The notes beneath the pieces are model-generated. The model made no database searches and had not been told where the DNA came from. It was given only the letters and a program-made list of their open reading frames with translations. Both the position numbers and the translations under genes were made by a program. From Lagopus muta (Eukaryota; Chordata; Aves; Galliformes; Phasianidae), in assembly GCF_023343835.1 (NCBI RefSeq), contig NC_064436.1:55465883-55529882 (forward strand): DNA of 64,000 bases. Reading direction: 5' to 3'. Positions within the stretch are counted from its first letter, which is position 1; every line of letters starts with the position of its first letter. This document shows, one piece after another, positions 37,578-50,752 of this stretch.

Positions 37578-39650
37578 ATCTCTACCTTTTAAGCCTGCAC
37601 CTGAAGTTAGATTCTTACTCTTATATAAAAGGCCTTATATGTATTTATAACCAGTTAACTTTAAGTTAGTCTGATTATATCAGATGCGTCCAGTCTCTAT
37701 ACACATCATTCAGTGGACTTCTTTATAGACTAGTCTGTCAGAACTAAATAAACTCTCCTAAGCTCAGTGACAAAGGAATCATTAAAGTAGGTTACTATTC
37801 TTCTGAGGACTTTCGCTGTCAGCCTACATCTTTGAATTGGGTACAAAATATTTTTGAGATTTTAGGGAACAGTTCATTTTCTAATTGTCTGTAAAGAGAG
37901 CAATGGTGTGCAATGATCAGCTGTTAGTGATATTCCTGCTAGTAGAATATAATAAAGGCTAGTCTTTGAAAAAAATTATTTTCTAAAATACAAACTAAAT
38001 CTTAATTACATTCCCATAATGCTTTCATATGCCTCAGTTTAACAGGTCAGGCTACTAAAAAAAATATATACATATGTAAATATATATATCACTCCAAGTT
38101 TCTAATTTGACAGTGTCTTCCAGTTCTGTGGTATAGATAGAATTTCTTTGGAAAAACCTCTTTTTTTCTGCACTTCCTATCTCAGCTCATTTAAATGCAG
38201 TATCTTGGATTATATAAAAATCTATGTCAACTTGTCCTTCATGTTAGGCGTTCTGATCACTCTAAGAGTATTCACAGGCCATAAACCATTTTTGGAGTGG
38301 AGAGTATTATTCAAGCTGTATTACAGAAGAAAATATTTTATTCCTCAGCTCTATTCACTTTTCAACTTTTGACTGTTTATTGATTAAAGCGTTATACTGA
38401 CAGCCCTGAAAGAAAATCCCTCTTTTTATTCCTCACAGCTTTATCAATTTTTCCACATTGTTTTAGGTAGGACCTAACTCTAGAAAATCACTTTAAATTT
38501 ATGAATAATCTCATTTCATGTAGATTATTCATGTGTATAACTCTCAGCAGTATAAAAGGTTGAAGGCCTCAATTAACAATGTAAGCATATCAGGCGTAGA
38601 AAAGGAGAGAGTTTAATTTCGAATTCCTTTTTAATACTGTGTTGAGATTTGGTCATAGCTGAACATTCATCTGTTAGACTAGTAGCACTACCATAAATTC
38701 CAATGACCACTCTGCCCCTGATGTCATCTTATGTGCATATAACTATTAGAAAAACATTAGAAAGGAATAAAAGAACTGTATTGTACCCTATGAGGTAATA
38801 CTGGGATTTTCTTTTTTTTTTTTTTTTTTTCTCCTCTCTGTCATTATTTACTACAGCTCTTGTATGGAGTTGGCTAAAAAAATAAATAAATAAAGAACTG
38901 AAATGTCATTAAAGCAAATTAACAATCAAGTTTGTGATGCAACTACTTTGAGACTAATCTGTTTTAATTCCTTGATACCCAATACATATTAAGTTTTCTC
39001 ATCTGTGACATAATTGGTCATTACAGTTTCTATAATGTAAGGAGGAAAATCACTGCAGCATTTTATGATACATTCCTCTTTTGTATCATGTTTTATGCAA
39101 AACATAACAAGAAGATGTGATATAGGTATCTACATAGTTTATATATGTATATATATATACTGCACACAGTATACATAGATGCGTGTGTGAATACTTAGAT
39201 ATATTTTTATGAAGAGACATATACTGGGGGAGGAGGGAGTGGTGCACTTAATTTTCAGTTGTCTACAGAACATCAGAATCAGTCCAGTATTTGAACACTT
39301 TCTAATTCCCACTATTTCCTAAAAGCTACAAGCCATAAAGCCACTGAGCACAGTGGAGTCACAGTAAGTTTGCAAAGCATTTCCTCTCCCTTCTTTTTCC
39401 ATCCTAATCTGTGAAAAGATTCTTATTTATTCACATTACTTGACTATTTTTCTACTCTGAAAAAAAGTACTGCCTTGAGGGAACATTAAAGCCTTTTGAA
39501 ACACATTCCCATGACCAGCAATGGGATACAATGAAAACAAAGTAAATACAATTATATTTACTGCTCATAACTGAACTACAGAATTCAAGATGTGAGATTT
39601 GTTATGAGTCTTAATGGAAAATTTCTCTTAGTTTTGGGCTGATATTCTTA
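37578..39650. other. AT-rich noncoding DNA
   Basis: No gene is recognised. It contains a TA-rich tract near 38061-38090, a 19-base T run at 38812-38830, AAAT repeats at 38878-38895 and a TA repeat at 39139-39160. Confidence 0.55.
39139..39160. repeat. TA-rich microsatellite
   Basis: TATATATG and TATATATATAC units; a simple repeat. Confidence 0.85.
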
Positions 39651-39850
39651 CTCACAGAATCACCAAGGTTGGAAAAGACCTCTAATATCATCCGATTCAA
39701 CTGCCTACTTACCACCAATATTTCTCACTAAACCATGTCCCTTAGTATCTAAACATTTCTTAAACATTGCCAAGGATGGTGATTCCACCACCTCCCTGGG
39801 CAGCCCATTCCAGTGCCTGATCAAGAGCACCATAGGGAGAATAAACTTAC
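39651..39850 (-). mobile_element. CR1 LINE 3' region
   Basis: This is the reverse complement of the CR1 3' end: CTCACAGAATCACCAAGGTTGG, AAAAGACCTCTAATATCATC, ACTAAACCATGTCCC, ATGGTGATTCCACCACCTCC and CTGGGCAGCCCATTCCAGTG. It fades out after CCTGATCA. It is noncoding and moderately diverged, closer to the 36.4-kb copy than to the 4.6-kb one. Confidence 0.94.
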
Positions 39851-41023
39851 TCTCTTAGTAAGGAGTGTAAGTCAGTGAAATGACTAAATCAAATACTTTA
39901 TGGATAAATTACCTTTCAGAATACAAGAAAGGTGAATTTACAAAAAAAAGATGATTTAATTATACATACTCAAAGTAAAGTGGAATGAAAACATTATTTA
40001 AGAGTTGAAGAAAACTTAGACTTGAAGTAGTAGCAGTACCTACTCTAAACCTGTTTTCTCCATCTTGCTCCCTTTTTGCATTGACAAAATCAATATTATT
40101 TCTTTGCAGAAACAACAAAATGCTCACCTACATCTTTGTGATTCAGGATTCATACACACAGCTTATGTTCATGATGTCATATAAATATAGAACTACTACA
40201 CATTTGTTTTTGATTGCCACTTCAGTATCCCTTTCACTAGAAAGCTAATCCAGGTTTACCAAGAAACCCTAATTTTGGTTAGGCTGGGCTAACATTAGCA
40301 TACCAGTAAATACCATGTAAACTGCACTTGCATGTTTTTTTTCTTAGCTTTCATAGTTTACTGCTACAGCTTCTATTATTTCCAGATGACAGGACACAGT
40401 GCTGAAATATATGGGAAAATATGGTTAAATTAATGGGCTTCCTGCAAACTAAATCATTCTAAATCATAGAACATGGCTTCTGCATTATCACATGGTTTCT
40501 TAAAAGCAAAAAGGCAAATTACAGTGATGGAATTTCCTTAAATAGGTTATCTGGTGAACTGAATCCTGCAGAGGTAGAGAAATATCTTACATTCTTACAC
40601 CTGATGCATATGCCTTCTCTAAGAGATCTTTATATCTGTTTTAAAGTCATAGGCAGAGAAATTATACTCCCACTGGATATTTTACCAATTCCACAACACA
40701 AGTGCGAAGATTCTATCTAGACTAAATGTGTTCAGCTTTTGTCATTTAAAAGTGTTCAGATGTTCTTCAATAGATTAAAGCTCACAATCATAATACCTGT
40801 GGCAAGAGTTTGGTTTTCTTCACACAGGAAAGTAAGACTGGCTGTTATTAATTTTCAGATGTCAGAAGGATGAAAGAAAAATACATACTGGGACTTGTTA
40901 ATTACTAGATCTTAAAATTGCACCCACCCTAAATGGCCGTCTGTTGCTGATCTAACAGAAAAAAAGAATATATATATTTAAAATAATTTTCCAATCATTG
41001 GAATACTTTCTGAGGAATATAAA
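39851..41023. other. AT-rich noncoding DNA
   Basis: Nothing recognisable is seen. A minus-strand donor-like GTAG|GTGAGC at about 40125 has no matching acceptor or open frame. Confidence 0.5.
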
Positions 41024-41560
41024 AAACTTTCCAATACTAATGCCTTCTACTTATTTCCATGAAAACTACAAAATATACACCAGTTGGTAGAGCAAATTCT
41101 CAGCTACAAACCACTGTTTTAACACAGTTACCACCAGCTATGCATTTTCACAAGTGATGAACAAAGCCTGCATACTAGTAAAAATATGCACCAGCAGAAA
41201 TGACCCATTGTTGCTGTTGCCACTGCTGAAACACACCACTGCCTCACTATGCTCACATTCACTATTTAGCCTCCATGAATGTTCAGCGAGTGTCAACAAG
41301 TGTTAATGGTTTCGTTTTTTTCAGCATGGAGAATTTCATTTCCATATCTTTGCTTCATACACACATAGATGTCAGATGCCATTTAGTCAGACTGCCTCTC
41401 TGCTGCTATCTGCCACACAACAACAAAAAAAAAACAAAAACGATTAGCAGAATACTGGTGGGAAGGTACAACCTTTACTGCCATATCACCAATCCACCAC
41501 TGATGTTGTGAGCAAACATAGTAAGATAGAAAGCATTACTTTGGGGATAGCCCTCATATA
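41024..41560 (-). mobile_element. Mariner (Galluhop-like), internally deleted, copy C
   Basis: Terminal inverted repeats are visible at the right end (AAAGCATTACTTTGGGGATAGCCC) and, more decayed, at the left (CTTTCCAATACTAATGCC). The 3' untranslated part (ATTTCCATGAAAACTACA, AGCAAATTCTCAGCTACAAA) is joined near 41190 to the transposase N-terminal region (CTCACATTCACTATTTAGCC, CCATGAATGTTCAGCGAG, TCAGACTGCCTCTCTGCTG). The middle and catalytic part of the transposase is missing. An A/C run has expanded near 41420-41440. The plus-strand frame at 41275-41511 is antisense to the transposase start. Confidence 0.93.
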
Positions 41561-41619
41561 TCTCCTGACTGTTATAAATAACTGTGTCTCTTCTGTTAGG
41601 TTTGGCATAAAAGATTGTG

Positions 41620-41657
<38 letters not shown>

Positions 41658-42399
41658 AATGTCAACATTCTCCCATCATTATTTTTTTCTAGTATTACTG
41701 AAGATGCAAAAAGCTACTGGTGCTCTAATAGCTTTAAAACGTATTTTGAAGGGTATAAAGACACCAAGGAAAACTCATGATCTGCCTCTGGGAATATTCT
41801 ATTTCTGTACTGACTGAGAAAGCACTGCATTTGCTGCACATTTTTCTGTTTTATTACTGTATTTTTCTTTTTCTTCATTTTTTCTATGGACCATAGCATT
41901 TATGTGAACTTACCTAGGCAGGCTGCTGTATTTAATGCTTGCAGATACATTACAGAACCCCAAAAGTAAAGCCAAATTACAAGCAAGTACTGCAGGTGTC
42001 ATTTGACCAAACCTAACAGCACTAGCTATAGGGTGTCTCCTTATCAGCATCCTCTGTGTGCATATGGTTTATACAGAAGGAATGAAGTATACTTCAGAGC
42101 TGGAAGGAAAAAACTGCTGTCAATACTACTGTGAGAGTGGAACATATGGTGATCCTGTCATGCATTCCTGCATCTCAGCTGGATTCTCACATAGGAAAGT
42201 AGTACGCATTTGCCTCTTCACTGCTGAAGGGGGCTGCAGTAACTTCTGGGTAGACAATGAATCAAACAACCGTTAAGGAAGTAACCTCAAGACATCATTT
42301 AGGCCATTGATTTGTCTGAGACAGAATTATATAGGTCAGCCAAGACAGACATTTGTCAGACATAAAAGACAGTGCTAATGAAGTTGTGAGAACACAAAC
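41561..42399. other. Noncoding DNA
   Basis: No gene is recognised. A 31-base T run lies at 41622-41652. The 72-codon plus frame at 42058-42276, with several cysteines, has no match I know. Confidence 0.5.
41622..41652. repeat. Poly(T) run, 31 bases
   Basis: This is the longest homopolymer in the window. It could mark the tail of a minus-strand retroposed sequence, but nothing recognisable lies to its right and no flanking duplication was seen. Confidence 0.95.
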
Positions 42400-44650
42400 T
42401 TCTTCGTAAAATTTACTTTCAGCGCTTTGCTGTTCATAAGTCTGTCCTGAATCTCCCCCGCTTTAATTCCTTTCTTACAATGAACACAGAAGATCATCAG
42501 CTCTGCTCCTCCTTGCAGAAAACTTCCTCATTCCTGAAAACTGCTATGGCTTCCCCATTCTCACTCCCTGACCTTCTCATCTTCTTACTAGTCCTACAGT
42601 CATGCAGTTTATACAGAGGCAATGTTTTTTCAGCATCTGACTTTTTTTCCTTGCCTCCTGCATCAGAAGCATATGCTTGAAGAGAGGATACCAAAATCTG
42701 GACACACAGCTCCAAAAAGAAGAGTGCTATTAAGAGCAGATAATTAAGATATGTCTTCCAAAGCATTATCATTTTTCCTTTTTTTTTTTTTTTTTTGGTA
42801 ACAGTACATCAAGTTTTGAATCTAATTCGGTCTTTGTGTTCCACACTCAGCTCCAAATTATTTTCAGCTGGACTATCTAACTAGTAGTTTCAGCTACTTG
42901 TTGCTGTGAACATTTATTTACTCTTACTGCCTAGCTGATATTTCCCATTTACACTTGCTATTGTTAAATACCTCACTTCTCTTTCAGATGGCACTTCCTT
43001 GTCTTGTTTGCTATGAATTCTAGGTCTGTCCTGTGCTGCGCTGGTGGTTCCCCAATCCACATTCAATTTACACATCTAATAATACCACATTACTGATGAG
43101 GACACTGACATGAGACAGTTAGCAACAGAGAGTCACTAATTACATGCTTCTGTTTTTACACAGGACCCACTGTAATTACTTTCAGAATGTGATGCAACTA
43201 CCTTTATATCTTCTTTCTGATATTTTCATTGAGGCCATGCTCTGCTTGTGAGGAATATAATTGTAGTGTTGAAAACTTGTTGAAGTTAAGCTTCAACTGT
43301 TCTTCAACTACCGTTTCTACTTTACCCACGTAGCCTGCTATCCTGCAAGAGAGAAATTTAAATGAATGGACAGGTTCTTGTTGATAACCTGCCAGTAGTT
43401 ATTCATTTTTATTTCTTTCTAAGTTTTTAAAACAATTTCAACAGCTCTCTGTACTTTCCTAGAAGCTGATTGATCTGTTATGCTCTGGCTTCACTTTACC
43501 CCCATTGCTACTTCAAACTGCATATTTGCCTGTCTTCTCATTCTTGCCAGTTTTTCAGAGATAATTATACTGTGATTTAATCACCCATCTCTTCAGTTAG
43601 ACTGCACTGAAGACCAGTTGTTTCAAATGTTTTGAGAACATCTGACATTTTGATATTGTTTGACCTGCTTCTCTCTTACAAGAGAAGGAGGTCTTACCCT
43701 CTGTGACTTGTATTAATTATGACAGCGTTGTGACATTTTCAGTAATAACTCACAAAAAGAGTACTGAACTCTTCACTTTTTCAGGAGCAGCTTGTAATAT
43801 CTCACCCACTACAATAAGAGGTGAACTAACCCTTCCTTTGATATTTGTCTTACAGAAGGATTTCTTGTTGTAATTTAACTTGATAAAAGTGCTTTGGTTT
43901 TATATTTTCTCTTTTTAACTCTCTTCCTATAGTCATTCTATTTTTCTTTTTATATTTGACCTTAGTAACCAGACCTAGTTTTCACTCTTTTTAATGTTAG
44001 AAATTCAAAAAAGCTAGTGATTTTATCAAACTTATCTTTTATCGCACCTTTAATCTCTTCTCTTCAATAACATACATTTTAAGTGTGCCCTTAATATCAT
44101 TACTTTATGGAATCAACAGTTCAATTTTATTTCTTTCCCCTCTACTTGTACTTCTAATGTTATATGACAGTTGTCTCTTATAGAATCCTTCTGCTACATA
44201 TTTCTATATTTCTGCTAAATATTTCCACATTTCCTCACCTGCTAATTAAATGAGTTAACTTACTCCTTAGTGGTCTTTTCTCTTGCCTAAACTTCCACTG
44301 ATGTGACTCAATTTTCTGACTTTGCAACTGGCCTTACACAGTTGAACATGCACCTTAATTATTATTAGTGTTTTGGTCCTTCTGGAGAGGGAATATAGAC
44401 CACAATCTTAAGCAAATGGTCATATGCAAATTAGCTCTTATCTTCGGTTTTGGTCCTTATATCTTATATGTCTGTGTTGATGGCTCCAGGCTAGCTACAT
44501 GCATCTTTTGTCATAAATCTCTTCACTATTCTTCTTAAGAAGTACTTATCTGTATTGTAAATATTTTTTCCTTCTTTGCCTCTTTTTCTCAGATCTTATC
44601 CTCAGATCTTATCCGGCTGGTGGTGCTGGCACTGTGTTCTTCCAGTCAGC
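42400..44650. other. Pyrimidine-biased block, no gene recognised
   Basis: Over about 2.2 kb the plus strand is visibly rich in T and C, broken mostly by short A runs; read on minus it is A/G-rich. This is typical of degraded retroelement coding strands but no motif survives. It contains an 18-base T run at 42779-42796 and a 13-bp tandem duplication at 44588-44613. Confidence 0.4.
44588..44613. repeat. Perfect 13-bp tandem duplication
   Basis: CTCAGATCTTATC occurs twice head to tail with no mismatch. Confidence 0.97.
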
Positions 44651-46899
44651 TGCCTACCTACTGAATCCTGGTTTCTCAGGGAATTGAAAAAAAAAAGAGA
44701 AATAAAAGCAGAATCAACAGCAAGATGAAATAATCGTGTTTTACTATATTTCTTGACAGAAAAATTCACTTTTCTTTATCTTGGCCATCACAAAATAGAA
44801 TTACTTATTAAATAAAATAAATACACAGATGAATATGAGACAGTACTGTCTCTGGCAAAGTATAAAAGTAAGCTACATATGAAAGTTACATCATCCTCAC
44901 ATGATGCGATCTTACCAGTTTGTGCCAGAAACAAGGGGTTCTGAAAAAAAAAAAAAAAAAGTGACAATATTACTGCATCTTTATGATGTATATCCTTATT
45001 TAAAACTAACCAAGGAATTGAAATGTATTAGTCTGTATTGCATGTGAATGGTTTTCAGTAGCAATAAAATGTTCCATCCCCTGTGGGTTTTGTTTTTCCA
45101 CCATACATTACAGATTTTCTAAGCATATGCTGTTTGGAAATAACTTTTTCCTTTTTCCAGTGGTTTAGAATAGATATACTTTACTCAGCTCACACAGACA
45201 CCTCAGCAGTAATACTCCCTGCTCCAGACACTGATTTATTAGAGAATACAGTCAGGGTAGAGAAGACCTTTGCTACTTCCCTGCTGGGAAAAATCAGAGT
45301 TAGAGAGCTGAGAAGTCCTCTGTCCTGGTTTTTCCTTTGTCCTGCTTTTTCTCTTCAAACTCTCCATTGATAGACTGTACTGAAATTTAAGGCATTGTAC
45401 ACACAGACAGATAGTATATAAGTAGTTAAATCTAAATCTCTGTGCCTGAGCTCTTTCAAAGAGCAGACTGAGTTCACAAAAATCTGTTTGCACTTTGCAG
45501 CTTTATATGCAACAACTGTAAATGTGGCTAAAAGATGAAGTAAAAACAGACACTAGGGAAGTTTTCAAGTGAATAGTAGTGTTGAACACCTTGATTTTGT
45601 TAGCATTTATGACACTTATGTTCCTGTGGCTAAAGGTTTCAAACAGGCCTGCTAGAATTGTGCCAGTCAATTCTAATCCATATAAGATCTATAAAAGGAA
45701 TATATACTGGAGAATAAGAGGAATGTGTAGTGGGGGAAATAAAAAGGAATGCCCCATGTTTGTTTATTCTAAACTATTCTAGCAGCATCCCCTTTGCAGC
45801 TATCTACATGAACATGAAATCACTGCATAGTTTGGTGAAGCAGATGTTGGCACTATGGGTTACCCACACTCCTCCAGAAAACCTCGACTGACCTTCCTCT
45901 AACCACTGGCTTTGAAGAAAGACTCCATCATCAATTCCACAACTCTTTTCTGATTGAAGTTTTAAGGCGAGTGGCTCTGCATTTTAAAGTGATGGTTCTT
46001 CTTATAACAAACATATTTAATAATAATAATAAGAAAGCTGCATGTCTTTGGGAAGAACTGTTATCACTGCAATTTTTCATGAGATTGAATCACCATAGGC
46101 TTTCACAGCTAAGAGAATGACAGGAAACCTAGTAGAACTAAAGAATTTTAGTTCTGAGAATTTTTTTAATATCAAAACTTTTGAACACTCACAGACACAC
46201 CAACAACTCCAATTTATATATCAAAACTTCTACCTCTAGTGAATTCCATCAGGGATCAATTGCACCCCTATTTAATAAAAAACATAATGAATTTAGATTG
46301 AGTTGTAATGTATGAACATAACTAATTTTGCCTAATGCCAGAACTGCTCTCTTTCCTTCCACCTTTAAATTTTAAGTACTGTGATAAGATATAATTTCCC
46401 TCTATAACTGTTTTAAAATAAACTTTCATGGCTTGTGAAAAAAAAAGTCGCACATGAGAGAATGTGTAAATATACAAAAGAGACTGCATTGCTTTTCATT
46501 TTCATCATTAGCTTAAGGCTTCAATTCAAATTCACTGTCACTGGCCCAAAATTAAATATATTTCTGTCACCGTAAGAGTCATAGAAGTCTTACCGCATAT
46601 GTATGCTACAACGATATTCAAATGGAAAATCCTAAAGTCTTTCATTCTGTCCTTCCTCCTGAAGGATTTTGGATAAACAGAGAAAAGATGAACTACAATT
46701 TAAACAATAAAAACTTTTGGGAGATGACTTATTTTTTTGCTTCATGATATCCAGTGACCTTTTAATATCATCTGAACCTTAGGGAGGGCCCAGGAACAAT
46801 TGCACCTGCACTGTTTCACAAAACTCTTTTGAAGAAGTCATAACATGATAGAAAGCACAACAGTGACAGCAGAGTAGTAACATCCCAGGCAACAACAGG
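44651..46899. other. Noncoding DNA with one exon-like segment
   Basis: It contains a 17-base A run at 44944-44960. At 45161 a strong plus-strand acceptor (CTTTTTCCTTTTTCCAG) leads into a frame open for 69 codons to TGA at 45368-45370. No good donor lies inside it and the peptide is not recognised, so I leave it unassigned. Confidence 0.4.
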
Positions 46900-47165
46900 T
46901 AAGGACTCACTCAAATGCAACAGCCATAGGAACGTGAACAAAGGAAAGAATCTGCTTCCCTTCAGAAGACCTAAAGCACACAAAAATCACCAGCAAAACA
47001 CCCTTACGCTCCCCTGCCAACCCTTAAATGAAGTCTGGCAAGGGGTGCATCCTGGCTCCACCCCTCCCAGTCAACTCAGGTAAATTGCATGCACCTGAGC
47101 TCCCCTGGGTTCGCCCTGCCTTCTCACCAGGTGCTCAATCATTGGTTCAGGCTGTGATTTCCATT
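46900..47165. mobile_element. Unclassified repeat, copy 2
   Basis: The core at 47000-47160 aligns in the same orientation with 36925-37070: CCTTAAATG, GGTGCATCCTGGCTCCACCC, a CACCTGAGCTCCCC stretch, CCAGGTGCTCAATCATTGG and TTCAGGCTGTGATTTCC. Termini could not be fixed. The 76-codon plus frame at 47028-47258 starts inside this repeat and is not a credible gene. Family unknown. Confidence 0.55.
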
Positions 47166-50100
47166 TCTGCTCCAGAAGTGACTGTAGATGATCTTGTACC
47201 TGAATACTTGTTAACCATGGTTAACCTTTCAAGCACAGAATATGCCATTTCACTGTAAAGTATAGAGACTGGACAAGTAGCAGTGATATCTAATTTCTGT
47301 TTTCTAAACAAAATTTTGCAAGTGAGAATTTCAGAAGATAAAAACTTGATTTCAGATTCTTTCTGCAAGTCTGTTACAGTGGGTACAGTAAATCTCAGGA
47401 GACTCAGCAGGGATTCAAAATTGTTTCTATGTTACATCCATTTGTTAACATTACAAAGTTTTCCAGATTTCATGGACATAGCTACAAAGTCATTTTTTCA
47501 ATTTTGCATGAATATATTTTTTCTGGACAGCAGCTTTGGCAGTTCAAATTTGCAAATTCCAAGAGGAACCCTTCCACCACAAACTACAATGAAGGCAAAA
47601 TAGTGTGTCAGGGAATCTCTACTCAAAAAACTCAAGGCAACTTTACAAACACCATCTAGACAAAGGTTATTTATCTGGTGTTGACACACAAGTCTTCTTT
47701 GCAGAGTAGCATTAAAGGACAGTAATCCAAGATTCCTCGTGGGAATTTGTAAGATCGGTAAGAAGGCCATTTAGAAGATATGTTAATATCAGGAAATAAG
47801 TTGTATATTATTAAATATATATATATATTGCTTACATATCATCACAAGACTTTCAAGAGGTACCTTTAATTTGTTTATCCTTGTACTGGTAGCCATGATT
47901 TTCCATCTTCCACAGAGGATGGAAAAAAGTCTGCTCTGTCTCTTGTCAGGAGCTGCATATAATCTTCATCAATGAAACTAGGTAACGTGAGGAAATAGTT
48001 CACTTAATATGTTTTCAGCAACAAAAAAGCACCATCTCAGTTACTAAGACCTATTTACAAGCTAAGAGAATTGATTCTTTTGCTATCTTCCTTTCAGTTA
48101 AACATATTGTTATGGACTAGATTCAGAAATTGTTTGTATAGTATAGGTAATGAAGATGACAATTCCCCATCTGTAGTATTGTTGCATATAGAACTGATCA
48201 CTTCAGGCCTATTAGGAATGTACTACAACCCTTTTTCTGTTCATGAGACTGCTATTAAAAAATCTACACCTGTGACCATGTAACTTTCACATAATTAATT
48301 GCCTTTTTCTTATTTAAAACTAAGAAGGTCTACTAATTGGGTAGGTATCATTACAAAATTTACAGTAAGGAATTTATACCTCACGTGGATGAAGAATAAT
48401 ATGGTTTGTCCTTCAATCATATGCTCTTTGTGAATCAGTTGTTAATATATCATTATAAAAAGGGAGAAAACTGACAAAGCTGTAGTCTGGAATCACTATT
48501 CCTAATCCTAATTATTTTGATATATATTCTTGAAATAAGATGACAAAATTAATGCAACACTTTATTTTTTATTTTTTATAAGCACCTCTGTAACATTTTG
48601 CAAAACTTTTTAATGAGGATTAAAATCTTTATTTTTATTTCTGTGGAACTGATCATTAGGCTGTTTCACAATTCTGTATCAACATATTCAAAGGCCAAGC
48701 CAGGGATGTAAAAACCATAAAGTTGTCTCAACACATATATCAAAGATTATTTTTATTTTCCTGCTGATTCTGGTTAGGTTTAATTAGCTGATTGCATCTG
48801 ATTCATGGTTTCAGGTTGTTCTGTGATTTATTTATTAATTTATTGAGTTGATAGCTCTGACTCCTATTACACCACGTGACTTCAAAAATCAAAGCTTTAA
48901 AAGTCTGATGTTCTAATTTTAATTTTTAAATATATTTCAAAATATACATGGTAATTATTAAATGAATGCTAAAAGCCACACAACCCTCAGCCTCATTAGA
49001 AGACTACTCATTAAAAAAATGCTTATGCTTTTGTCATAAGTGCATTCAAGTTATCCCCTTTGTATGAAAACAGGATAGTTTCATACCATCATTAGTTTGC
49101 ATTTGTTAGGAAAAGAAGCTGCCAGCACAGTTTCTCACTTGAAATCTGGACATCAGCCCCACATCTGCACATTAGGAAACATCATTTTTTTTCTTATCTT
49201 TCCCTTCTTGCCCCCTCTGAAACTGTAGCCTGTTCATGCTTTCATAAGCTTTCTAGCATATATTCACCCTAAAAATCACTGAAATTTTTTATTTAACATA
49301 AGTTAAATTTCTTTCTCCTGCCTTTTTTCAGCATTAAGATAATAATAATACACACAAAAAATGAGCCATTGAAAAAAATCTTCAATAATATTTTGGCTTG
49401 AAGGCTTTTGAGAAAGGAGATTGGGAACAACAGTGCAAACAAACCAAAGAAATAACAGAAAGTTGCACAGATGACTTTAAGTGGCCCAAGAGACTACACC
49501 AAGCCCAGACAGTCAAAAATTTCCATTACATCATTCATGTTACATGTTTCATGATAATTTACATTGCAAATAATATATGAGTCTTTTGTTCTTTAAGCTG
49601 AGGGTGATTTGGGAATCAATAGTGTTTGCTGAGCCTTGTGAACACCAACATTAACTGTTCTAGTGAGGGGCAGAGACTGCTTCCATCTGACCTCAAGTTG
49701 ATTGTCATGTACTGGTGGAAACAAGCTCCAGGGAACTTATTTCTATTAAATGGACAGAAGAGTTAAATGGTCTGACAGATAGTGTCAAAAGCAGGGTGTC
49801 TGTCTTTTTCAAAAAGAAAATGTTTTCTTCAAATTGTTAATTTAGTTTTGTACCAAAGCTCATTTGAAGGGCTTTGACAGCTCAGTCACTGGTGATGCAG
49901 CTACTTCAGACATCTGGGAGCACAGCCTCTGGGTACCAAACCCAGAAGGAGTTTCTTATTTACCCCTGTCATCTTGAAGTCCATGTAAAGTGGCAGCTAA
50001 ATGCTGTTGCTAATTGTTTTTTTGTTACACTTTTTGTATCAAGTGCACATCTTATTGGAGGCTAATGAAGCATGCTCGCTGAGAGATAAGTACTGCAACA

Positions 50101-50752
50101 TCAGCAGTGTAATTTGAGGGGGGAAAAAAACCAGGCACCTAGAGAAATATAGCAGCTACATCTGCACACAACAGCTTTGATCTGTGGTCTTGACTCTAGT
50201 TGTGCCAAACTATCAGTCCTTACCTGGAGGATTACCTTCGTTTTGCCACTATGATGCTGGACTGTTAAATTTTGGAGAATATATTAGAAGTACTCTACTT
50301 TTTTGTAGCAAAGTGTTGTGAAACTAAGTGATAATGCACAAGACATCTAGATATGAAATGCCAAAAACAGACTCTGCATCCCTTGTAAGATTCAGAATAG
50401 AAGTCTCTTCAGCTTAATACTGTTTTGTCAACATGTCTCTGTGCAACTTTAAAAAGGTAACAGCTCTGCAGCTTTCTTCTATTAGCAAGGAAGAATGAGC
50501 AGACTCAAAAGACTTTCATTTCCTAAACATTTTTATGTTATAATAAAGCTTTGCTGAAATCAGAATACAAAAACTCCTTAAGCAACAAAAATGTTAAGAT
50601 TTCTAGATCAACTATCTTGTCCATTGTGCCCTTGGCAGAAAATCCTTCTTCTTCCCATTTGCCTTTCTGGCAGCTGGCTTTCTGAGGGTCCACACTTTAG
50701 GTAGTCCACTCTAGATGTATGTTTAAGAACACTTTCTCTCTTTCCACATCAG
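47166..50752. other. AT-rich noncoding DNA
   Basis: No gene is recognised. A TA repeat lies at 47814-47830. Several 60 to 106 codon frames on both strands between 47.1 and 47.8 kb overlap each other and show no domain. Confidence 0.5.

Noticed and set aside
41880-41945. Minus-strand donor CTAG|GTAAGT with a short upstream open segment
   Set aside because: The possible exon is under 30 nt, its acceptor is weak, and no partner exon was found.
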